This document shows positions 47,267 through 59,200 of a stretch of 64,000 nt of DNA, piece after piece. The notes beneath the pieces were generated by a model. That model searched no databases. It had not been told where the DNA came from and saw only the letters and a list, made by a program, of their open reading frames with translations. The position numbers and the translations under genes were made by a program. Source of the DNA: Adineta steineri. Lineage: Eukaryota; Rotifera; Eurotatoria; Adinetida; Adinetidae. The stretch is from contig CAJNOI010000302.1 of the NCBI GenBank assembly GCA_905250115.1, forward strand, positions 19,606 through 83,605. The letters are read 5' to 3'. Position 1 is the first letter of the stretch, and each line of letters opens with the position of its first letter.

Positions 47267-50200
47267 GTATGTTAAATCTGATATAGATTGATGTGCAGAG
47301 GTGTAAATTCGAGAACTTAAATCACATACCAACACTCATTTCGTACATAAAACAGTGGAGACTTTTATATACTATACTTAGAAAAAAATAGAATACTTGG
47401 GAAATCACATGACTTATAGCATGAAAGCAATAGAACACGCTCAGGTGAATGCTTAACAGAGAAAAAGAAAAGGTGTAGTGAACAGAAATAACATGTCTAT
47501 GTTTATAGAATACGCACATAGATAATATCTATAGTGTGATTTATCTTATGGCACATTATACTGATGGCTTCAAAAGATAGTTGTGATAGGTTACAACATA
47601 ACAAGTTCGAGTTTTTTGCTTTAGTCCAAATGTCTTCTACTCTAGATGTCATTCTGATCGACAACAATCTTGCCACGTCGCAACATAATTTCACATCTAA
47701 AACGGATGAAACAGCAAGTTACCAATCTTTTCCGACTACTGAGATTCAGCAAGCTTATTTATTTGGACGAAGTGGCTATGTCGAACTTGGTCAAGTTTCT
47801 TGCTATTCATATGAAGAATTTGATTTACTATCGCAGTTCGATATTGAACGACTTGAGCAAGCATGGAACCATCTGATTCATCGTCATGAAGCATTACGGA
47901 CCATTTTTATATCTGACACAGAACAGCAGCTTCTTAAAATAACTCCTTACTATACGATACCCATAGTTGATTTGTCTAATACTAAATTAATAAAAGACGA
48001 ACTCATTAAAAGACGTAAGCAACTATCACATCAAATTCGTCCTGCTAATCAATGGCCATTATTTGACATTCAAGTAACTTGTTTTATTAACGACAGCACA
48101 CGTCACTTACGCATCCATATCGGTTTCGATCTTCTCATAATGGATCTTTGGAGTGCGAACATCATTTTTTCCGAACTATATCAACTCTATTGCTGTCCAC
48201 ATGTTATTTTACCAACGATTGATTATTCTTTCAGAGACTACATATTAGCACAAAATCAAATCAAAACCACATCTGTCTATCAAGTCGACAAAAAATACTG
48301 GATCGATCGATTACATTCATTTCCATTGGGTCCTAGTTTACCACTACGCTGTTTACCAACAGAACTAAAGATACAAAAGTTTGTGCGCTTGCAACGTACA
48401 TTAGATCAATCAGTATGGAGTCAGCTGAAAGAGCGAATCAGCAGTACTCAACTGTCACCTGCTGGGTTTCTTACATCTATCTATGCAATTGTGTTGGCTA
48501 AATGGAATGGTAATCGACACTTCTCAATCAATCTACCAATCTTCAATCGTCTACCGATACATCCACAAGTCAATCATATAGCAGGTGACTTCACATCAGT
48601 CATTCCACTAGAAGTCAACTTACAGGAAAAACAAACTTTTCGTCAATTTTTCCACACGATTCAGAAACAATTATGGAATGATCTTGCACATATGTCTTAC
48701 GATGGTGTATCGTTTATTCGCGACTTGATGCATATTAACAAGACCAGAGAAATTGTTTTGCCTATCGTGTTTATGTGTGGATTATTTCACTCGGATTCCA
48801 AACAAAATACAAACAAACTTCGAGATCTTTTTGAAAAAACATCGGTGTATGGTATTTCACAAACTCCTCAGGTTTACTTGGATAACCAAATTTATGAAGA
48901 AGATGGACAGCTAGTCATCCGTTGGGATCATGTAGAAAGTTTATTTCCAATATCGATGATCGATGATATGCAAAGTGTGTTCATTGATCTTCTTACAAGA
49001 CTAGCAACATCAAGTGAAATGTGGCAAGAATCAGTTTCTGTATTACTACCAGTTGAACAACTACAAAGACGATTCATCTTTGTCGAAACCAAATGGAAGT
49101 CTGACATAGAAGCACAACTAATTCACACTTTAGTTATTGATCAAGCACAACAAACGCCTAATGCTTGGGCGATTATATCATCGCAAGAAAATCTAACGTA
49201 CGAACAATTAATGAATCGTGTTTATTCATTAGCATATCATCTACAACAACAACATGAAATAAACTCCAATCAACTCATTGCTATTCTCATGACAAAAGGA
49301 TGGGAACAGATTGTTGCTTGCTTAGCTGTTTTAGTGTCAGGTGGTGCTTATTTACCTTTGGATGTTGATTCACCCTACGATCGTCTTTGTTCATTAGTCG
49401 AAGAAACTAATATTCATATTATTCTAACACAATCTCATTGCCAACATAGATTTCCACATCTCACAACTATTCCAGTCGATACATTCACAACTGATGATAA
49501 TTATCCAACACCATTTCCTATTAAACATCAATTATCAACTGATTTAGCTTATGTTATTTATACATCTGGTTCAACTGGAAAACCAAAAGGTGTTATGGTT
49601 AGTCATCAAGCTGTTCTAAATACTATTCTTGATATGAATTCAAGATTAGAAATCTCAACTAATGATAGAATATTTGCATTATCACATCTCAATTTTGATT
49701 TATCAGTTTATGATATATTTGGCATGTTAATTGCTGGCGGAACTATAGTAATTCCAAATCATGAAGATTATAAAAATCCTCAACACTGGTATGATATGAT
49801 AATTAAACATCATGTCACTATTTGGAATAGTGTTCCAATGTTAATGCAAATGTTTGTTGAACATCTCAAACATACGAATAATCATAATAACCAATTACGA
49901 CATATCTTACTAAGTGGTGATTGGATACCAGTATCTTTACCCGAATCGATTAAAACAACATTTGGTGAACAAGTAACAATAACTAGTTTGGGTGGTGCAA
50001 CAGAAGCATCCATTTGGTCGATTGCTTTTACTTTGCCAAAAGAAATACCACAAGAATGGAAATCAATTCCTTATGGAATACCATTAAGAAATCAACAATA
50101 TTATGTTTATGATATACATCTTGATGATTGTCCTGAATGGGTCATTGGTGAATTATATATTGGTGGTGAAGGTTTAGCTAATGGTTATTGGAATGATCAA

Positions 50201-53200
50201 GAAAAAACACAATCAAGTTTTATTATTCATCCATTAACTAACGAACGTCTCTATCGAACAGGTGACTATGGTCGATTTGTACCAAATGGATATATTGAAT
50301 TTACGGGACGAAAAGATTTTCAAGTAAAAGTACATGGTCATCGTATTGAACTTGGTGAAATTGAACATCATTTACAACAACATCCAGATATTCAACAAGC
50401 TATTGTTAATATTGATGACAAATCCCAACACTTAATTGGATATATTATACCAAAAAAATATTCTATCGATAGTGAAGAAAATGATTCAACAGAAATGTTG
50501 ATCACTGATCCTATTGAACGTATCAATCTCAAGCTTGCAAGACATAGTATAAGACATCAAAAGAAAATAGAAAAGAGCTTTGCTCTAATAAAACCAAAGC
50601 TTACAGAAACATTAATCAATACATATTATATGAGAAAAAGCTATCGACAATTTATAAATGAAACTATTGAAAGATCTACTATAGAAAAATTGTTAAAAAA
50701 CTGCCACAATAGCAGTAATCATGAGAAAATATCTTTATCTCATCTCGATTCTGATATTCTTAGTCAATTATTAGCAGTATTAACACCGATCAGTATTTCT
50801 GATAAAGATTTACCAAAATATCGTTATGCATCAATTGATGATCTTTATCCAGTACAAGTATATGTTGAATTACCAACATCTACGGATAATATTTTGCCTA
50901 GTGTTTATTATCATAATCCAGATGAACATACTCTAGAGTTGATTAGTACTCACATTAATAATGATATGATGAATATAAGATTACATCTTGTTGGGCGATC
51001 ATCAGTAATTGCACCGCGATATGGTAAAAAATTGGGTTCTCAATTTTGTATGCTAGAAACAGGATATATTATGGGATTATTGGAAAAAGAAGGGTCACGA
51101 TTGGGATTGACATTTTCAACAAATATTCATAATGAATCTATAACTCGTGATATTTTGAATATAGATGAGAATGACACTCATTGTTGTTTCAAAATTTCAT
51201 CATCTGAGCAACATATATCTACTAATGTACAAAATGACAGTTATCAATGTATTATTTATCTAAAATCGGTCAATAATAACAAAGACCAATGGTTTATTTA
51301 TAACAACGAAGATGATACTATTACACCTTTTGATGTCGAAACTGCAACTACACAAGAGGAAATACCACTGTTCTTTGATGATGACGATGATACAAAGATT
51401 ATATTCCATGATTGCCAATGTGCAATCTTCTTCATCGGACGATCAGAACACACATTGAATATAGGAAAGATGTCACATTTATTAATGGGCCATGGTTTAG
51501 AAATAAATATTGGTATGTGTCCAATTGGTACTCGTATGAGTTTTCCAAAACAAATCAATGATGTATTAGACACTATTCTTATTCGTGAGAAACTAAATGG
51601 AAGTAACATATTACATACATTACTTATTGGAAAAATTACTAATAAACAAAAAAGTGAACACACTATTTCAAAAGTAAAATCAATGCCGAACTGGAGCGAA
51701 ACGTTACGAATATATCTAAAGAAAAAGCTTCCAATGTATATGGTACCATCACATTTTATGAGTGTTTCATCATTTCCGTTAAGTCCAAATGGCAAAATTG
51801 ATCGAAAAGCGTTACCAGAAATATCACTATCAGTGCTTCAACAAGAAGATACCTATAATGCACCAAATACTGAACTAGAAAAGACAATTGCGAATATTTG
51901 GCAAGAAATATTATACACAGATCGACTTATTATACAACATGGTGAACTGGAATCTAATAAACTGCCGTCCATTGCAAACGTCTCCGATATAGACAGACAA
52001 ACATCTTTTCTTATATCTACTACAACTAATTTCTTTAGTGTTGGCGGCAATTCTCTTTTACTTGTTGAGATCTATCAACATTATCAATCAAAATTTAATT
52101 TTGAAAGAGAAGCATTGAGTATTCGACCATTCTTTGACTATAACACCATAGTAGAACACGCAAAACTACTTGAGAAAATCATCATCGATGGTACACAACT
52201 AAAACAATGGCATACGCTACATATTAACGAAGGTAAGATAGTTTTAATTTACTTTTTTAATAGCTAAAAATATTATTTCACAAATTTTTAGGCGTCACAT
52301 CGTATGCTCAAGAACGCATATTTCTTGATGTACAAGTTCGTTTCTATGATCAAATTGCCATTTACAATGAGCTGCTAATTCAAAGAGTGAAGAAAGGCTT
52401 CTTGTCAGTGAATCGTTTATTGCAAGCTCTTCGCTATGTCCTGAGTAGACATAAGATATTACGAACTTCTCTATTTTTCAAAGATGATGACAGTATTTTA
52501 AAACAATCTATCACTGATAAACATCTGACATTTACATTAGCGGCCGATAAAACATTCAAAAATGAAACCGATCTTCATAGCATTATTTCACAAATAAATG
52601 CTAATCCTAATCTGTTCGATTTATCAAGTGGTCGTGTTTTTTATTGTCAAATTCTCAGACAACAAATAGCACCTAATGAAAATTATGATAAAGAAATTAT
52701 TAAAAACTCTGATGTTCTCGTTATCGGCTTTCATCATGTTGCCATAGATCATTCAACTTTCCCCATTTTTTTCAATGATCTATGGAATACTTACAATAGC
52801 CACGTGACGTACTTAGATGATGAAAAATCATTACAATATATTGATTATGCTGTTCATGAACGTCTCATCGATATGACGTTGTCACGTGAGTTTTGGCGTT
52901 TACAACTCGAAGGATGTAACTTGAAACGTCAATTGTCATTACCAATCGATCAGCACTGTTTATCTAATAATGGACGCTCTGGTTTCGCTTCTACCATGCA
53001 AATCACTTTCGACAGAAAAATATCCTCATCATTTCTTAATTATGCTTCTTTACATCATTTGACACTATTTCAACTCGGATTGGCCACATTCTATACATTT
53101 TTATTCAAGTTAACATATAGTCAAACTGATTTATGTATTTCATGTCTTAACGCTAACCGATACAGATCTGAATTACAGACTATGATAGGAATGTTTACTT

Positions 53201-56200
53201 CAATATTACCATATTGTATGCAACTTGATCCTCGTTGGTCATTTGATGAAGTTACTAAACATGTACGAGAAAAATGTTTATCAATTCTTGAACATTCTCA
53301 TTATCCACTTCAACATATTCTTCGTGATTTTCATCTAGATCAATCAACTGCTCCTTTTCTTCAAACAGTTTTTGATTTCATGACTGAATCTTCAGTTAGC
53401 GATCAGTTTACGTTCGATGATGTTATTTTACAGCCAATATCATTAAAAGAGTTTCCGGGTTTGGCTAAATTTGATTTTATGTTGACATTTTATTACGATC
53501 CAATCTTGGGTGACGACATATTGTCATGTGATTTTATTTGTTCACGTGATCTATTTGAAGATACAACAGTTACAAAAATAAAAGAAAGATTTGAATATCT
53601 TTTTGAACAACTTTTTTCAATGAATTTGAACGTTAATCAGGCTGACTTAGTAGCTTCATCTATTGCCAAACTTACTCTTATCTTACCAGATGAAATGAAT
53701 GAAATGCAACACGTAGCTTTTTATCGCCAATCAAATGTGACGAACGAAGGTATTTGTTTTTCCTATTTTTTTCATATATATATGATACTTTTATTGATAT
53801 AGATCAGTTAGATGAGAGAGATATGTATGATATGTATAAATGTTATATTTAATATGACAACTGAGTGAAGCATAGTTTAGTTTATTAAGTTTTAGATGGT
53901 TTTTTTTAAAATTTATTCGAGATAATAAAATTCGGATTTAATTCAGAAGATAATGAGTGATATCAATATCGATGACAATTTTACTATCTTATAATAATCT
54001 AATTTTAGAATCATCATTATTAACACTGCTACTTGATAGTTTTTTCTTATGGTCAACTCTGTTTCTGTAAACACCAATTAAAACAAGTAACGCGGCGCAA
54101 TTGCCGCTGACCCTCTACTGAAAGGATTTGATCGGATCGATCACCATACTTATGATAAAATAAAAAATCTGTTTTAGTTCATTAATCCAATCACTTGGTC
54201 ACTTCTCAAGACATCTTTCACTGTAACTACCTTTACGTATTTTGAGCTCTCAAACTAACGTCTAGCCGTTCGTCGGCCTCCCTTTGGTCGGCCACTCACG
54301 ACTAGCCGTTGACATACATTATATATTTTTCTATTTTCTCATCACTGAGATGAGCATTTTTATACATATGAAAACTAAGTCGCTCATATTGCATAGATTC
54401 GTAATCAAAGACATCTAGAATTTAGATAACAGTGTGTGACTTTCAGCACAGATTTTAATCTCTCTTTTATTCTCAGGAAAATCATAACCTGGCCAATTCG
54501 CTCTCGAAAGAATATCAGTTAGGCTTCTACGAAAAACGGTTCAAGCTACTTGAGAGTTTTCAAGTCTATACGTTGTATTGACTTTTCAAACTGACGTCTA
54601 GACGTTCGTCGGCCTCCCTTCGGTCGGCCACTCACGACTAGCCGTTTCTATGAACACCTTCACTGTATCTTTCACTTATGAGGGGAATAAACTAAGTTTC
54701 TTTTATTGTCACTACAAAACGCGATATGCTTCTGGTAATACGATTCCTAAAAAGAGACTGAAACGAAGAAGTCCTGTTTTATAAATCGCTACAAATAGAG
54801 CATATTCGTCTACCACAGTTTTTCACATATTTTGAATGTTAGTTATATATTTGATGTCGATGAAGATTCAACACCAGGCTCGCAATCAGATACCTCGCTT
54901 TTATTTACATATTTCTGCTAAAATTCTACCGAAAGATATGACGTGTGGTAGTCAACATTGGAAAATTTTTTAATTAAAGCGGATACTGAATTAATAACTT
55001 TTCTTCCCATTACTCTAACTAGAATTTCTATAAAGTAATCATACTAAATATTATACATTATCAAAAAACCAACATCGGATGTGGGTGTGGGTGTCGGTGT
55101 AAGCAGTAGACGAAATAAGTATTCAAACTCACACCCACACCTACACCCACACCCACACCCACACCCACAACCACACCCTCACCCACACCCACACCCTAAA
55201 AAAAAAGTTTTTTTGTAAAAAAGTGGTCCTTTGTTTAAAAAAGTTGGTAGTTAAAAAAATCTTAAAAAACTGACATCAGATTCGGACTCCTCGACCTCAA
55301 TTACCTTTGATCAAACTTTATAAAAAAAAAATTTTTTCGTAAAAAAGTGGTCCTTTGTTTAAAAAAATTGGTAGTTAAAAAAATCTTAAAAAACTAACGT
55401 CAGATTCGAGTTCCTCGACCCCGAAAACCCTTCGGTCAACCCTTATAGCAAGAAAGTAGTAGAGGTTTTAATTAACCGATCAGAGTGAACGAACGAACGA
55501 ACGAAGGGACAAACGAACGAACGTACTTAACTCACTCTGCGTAATACCCTCCTTTCAGTAGAGGGAACAACAATATATTCTAGTAACGCTAATTTACCTT
55601 TTTTAATCAAGATTAGATACTGTTCAAGTAAAACTCGTTCCTTTACACCATATTTTGACGCTTTTTAGGCGAGTCTAAATGTATAATTTTAAATAATATC
55701 AAACATGAAAAAGTAAAAGTCAACATCTGTAACACTACATTAACATTTAATTGATTGTTTTTCTCTCACTTTATTTAGTAATACGAATATGAATTAAAAG
55801 TCGGTTTTACTTAAAATTAATTTTATGGTTATACTTTGGAAAAATAGCTATCTTAAACTACGATACATTTTTCAGACAACTTTTATTTGAACAGGTGTAT
55901 ATACGAAGAAAGTATAGGCGATGCAATTAATTATAAAGAGCGATTAAGACATTATAAAAAGTGTATATTACTTTCTAATCCAATCGTATTTTAAATATAA
56001 CTTTTTTTACTATTCAACGTTAATACACAGATTGTTTTTCAAATGATGTACCGTGATATTCTCTGTAAATATGTAGTGAATGTTTCATCCTTAAATATAA
56101 AAGTAAAATATTGCATAAAAGTTCGCGAAAATCTCAATTTTCAAACATAAATCTTTCCTCCTATTCTTTAACTTTCTGAGGCAAAAAACTAATTTTATCA

Positions 56201-59200
56201 TCTTATGATGCTTGAAAAACCCTAGCTTTCAGTCGTACTTACAATTCTTCTGAAAAAGAACATACATACGTTTCTAGTTAGTATTTTTACCACAGAGCAT
56301 CATTAGAACCTGAAAAATAAAAACGTAGAATGAAATTTTTCATGTAGGCCTTTACTTTTCTAATTTGTAAATAAAACGCTCATTACATAATCTGTAGAAA
56401 TTTCACAATTCACTTTTCAAGGAACATCTGTCTTCATGTTAAATATAAAGAAGTTACATTAGAAATGAAAGGAGTCAAAACTTACAACATCATAAATTCA
56501 TATGTAAAATTTTCATGCTTTTGACTACTAGTACTAGAGACTATGAATATTTGAAACAGTAATATCAATAGAATTTTATAATAAAATACAGAGGGCAATT
56601 AAATAATGCGCTAGATGAATTCTAAAGATACGTCTGTTGGTTGATGACCCTAGTTCGATTTCAATGATTTTCGTTGTTATAGCACCAGCATCATTTGCAC
56701 AAGCTCGTATTTGGCTTGACGAAAGAATTCGATTCGATCCAGAGAAGCCACAAGTAGCAATCTATGATGTGCCTTTTCTTTATCGTCTTCAATCCGATCA
56801 TACCTTATCTATTAAACAACTTCGTCATGCTCTTCATCTCACTGTTAACAAACATCCCTCACTTCATACATCACTTCATTTTGATATCGAAAAGAATCTA
56901 CTTATGCAACGAGTTATTAATCATGAAGATAAATATAAAAATAATATGTTCTCAATCATCGAAACTACTTATGAAACAAATGAACAACTTAATAAGATTT
57001 TACACGATGAAAAACGTAATCCTCAACTTTTTGATCTTGCTCAAGGTCTTGTGTTTCGATGTCATCTTGTTTACTACCAACAAATCTCTCCAAATCACCT
57101 TCCTTCTGATAAAGATCTACTTATTTTCAACTTTCATCATGCTTTGTTTGACTTTCCATCGATGGAAGTGTTTCTTCATGACCTGAATCAAGCATATACA
57201 ACAGATCAATTATTATATGATGACAACACTAATCTACGTTACCTCGATTGTAAATATAATTAGTTCTTGTATTTCTCTTTTATAATACATTCTTTTCTTT
57301 AACTGTACAATAGATGCTGCTATCGAACAACAAATGTCAATGAGTGGTGCAAGTATGTTCTGGCTTGATGTTCTGCATGATTGTAAACTTGATCAACCTT
57401 TATCATTACCTTACGATCGATATCGTCTCTCAAATGAACATCGAACTGGTCGTGGAACATCTATTTCATTTGATTTTGGTCAAGATCTCTCACATCACTT
57501 TCTTATTCATGCATCATCAAACAACATATCACTTGAACATCTCACATTTGCTGTTTATTTCATCTTTTTATTTAAACTAACTAATGGACAAACAGATTTA
57601 TGTATTGCTATGAACATCAATAATAATAGATATAGAGATGAACTCAAATCAATCATTGGACTGTTTGAGAATGTCATTCCATTACGATGTCAATTACATC
57701 CTCATTGGTGTTTTCATCAGCTACTCGAACAGGTACAAGAGATAACAACAAATAGTATGAAATATTCATATTTCCCTCTTCAACGTATTCTCGATCAACA
57801 TCCACATATTTCAAAACATGCATTTCTCGATACATCTCTGGAATTTATATCGAACAAGAATAATAATCCAGTGGTCATTGGTGATTCTCAACTTGTTCTT
57901 GCATCTTTCTCATTCAATATTGTTAAAGATATAATACTAAGTGCATCCGACTTCTCTCTTTCGTTTCATCATAATATGAACATCAATCAACTGTCATGTA
58001 CAATCAATGCATCACTTGACTTGTTCAATAGAGACACTGTGGAGAAGATTTCACAGCGATATCATTCCATCTTAAATCAATTATCTTTATCTACTATTGA
58101 TAATCAAATGAATAAACCAATCTATGAATTATCATTAGTATTATCAAATGAGAAATATTTAATGCAATCATTGAATAATACACAAATATCATTTCCATCT
58201 TCTCCTCTCACTTGTATTCATCATGAATTTGTATATCAAGTAATGAAGCATCCACAAAAACTAGCTGTTGAATTAGATGAACAATCTTTGACATATTGTG
58301 AACTTCTATATTATGTTCAAGTCTTATCTTTAACTCTTGTTAATGAATATCATGTCAGTCCAGGTGAAATAGTTTGTCAATGTGTTGAGCGAAGTTTATC
58401 TATGGTAAGTTGTTGTTTGAGATTGATGTTTAGTCTGATAGATGGTTTCATATTTTATAGGTTATTGGTATAATGGCCATTGAAATGAGTGGAAATGTGT
58501 ATTGTCCATTGTCAGCTAGAGATCCACAAAATCGTTTGCATACACTTATAGAACAAACTCAAAGTCGTATTGTTCTTGTCCATTGGTTGACAAGAGCGAA
58601 GTTTCATGATAACGATATTGCTTTGATTGATATGCATTCGATATTGACTAATGATGACTCAAAGAGTGATGTTGATATTGAACGACTATCCGATGTCAGA
58701 GTGACACCCAATGATATTGCTTATATCATTTTCACAAGTGGTTCGACTGGAACACCTAAAGCGGTTTGTTCTCACTTCATTTTTAGATATCTAATTTATT
58801 TTCATGCTCTTTCATAGGTTCAAGTTCGACATAAGAACTTTATTGATTGTATGCATTCTTTGGCTTATATTAACTCATTTAACAAAAATGACACAGTTGT
58901 ACAAATGACACGATGTTCATTTGATATTCATGTTCAAGAGATACTTGGTACATTGCTAGTTGGAGGCTCTTTGATTATGCTTCATCGAGGTGGAACGATT
59001 GACTTTGATTATTTATCTGAAGTCTTGCAGAACAAACAAATCACATATCTACACACTGTTCCAAGTTTATTGCATAGTTTTTTTACTTCTGTCGAGCAAA
59101 ATAACAATTGCCGTGTCTTAAGACATCTTCGATCAGTTTGCAGTATCGGTGAGTGACCAGAACGACTCTCGTTTTTTCGTCATACTATATTTTCACTATT

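Larger units (their letters stand above)
54111..55565. mobile_element. Possible non-autonomous TIR element in the NRPS-2 intron
   Basis: CCCTCTACTGAAAGGA (54111-54126) recurs as its exact reverse complement at 55550-55565, bounding 1.45 kb of repeat-rich, non-coding sequence. No target-site duplication abuts the ends; the 8-mer AGTAACGC lies near both sides but outside them. A (GAAC)n tract runs along about 55485-55525. Confidence 0.45.
53750..56682 (+). other. 2.9-kb repeat-rich intron of NRPS-2
   Basis: It lies at the usual C-a/C-b intron position but is enlarged by repeats: a possible TIR element (54111-55565), two copies of a GC-rich segment, a telomere-like palindrome and a 125-bp tandem duplication. 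No gene is seen. If the real transcript ended in it, the downstream modules would be a separate gene, but the phase is kept across the intron (GAAG/GTATTT to ATAG/CACC). Confidence 0.6.

Noticed and set aside
51298-51795. 165-codon antisense open frame inside the Ox region
   Set aside because: It is a shadow of the strongly supported plus-strand coding exon.
54085-55586. AGTAACGC at both sides of the intron TIR element as a target-site duplication
   Set aside because: The 8-mers do not abut the inverted repeats, so the match may be chance.
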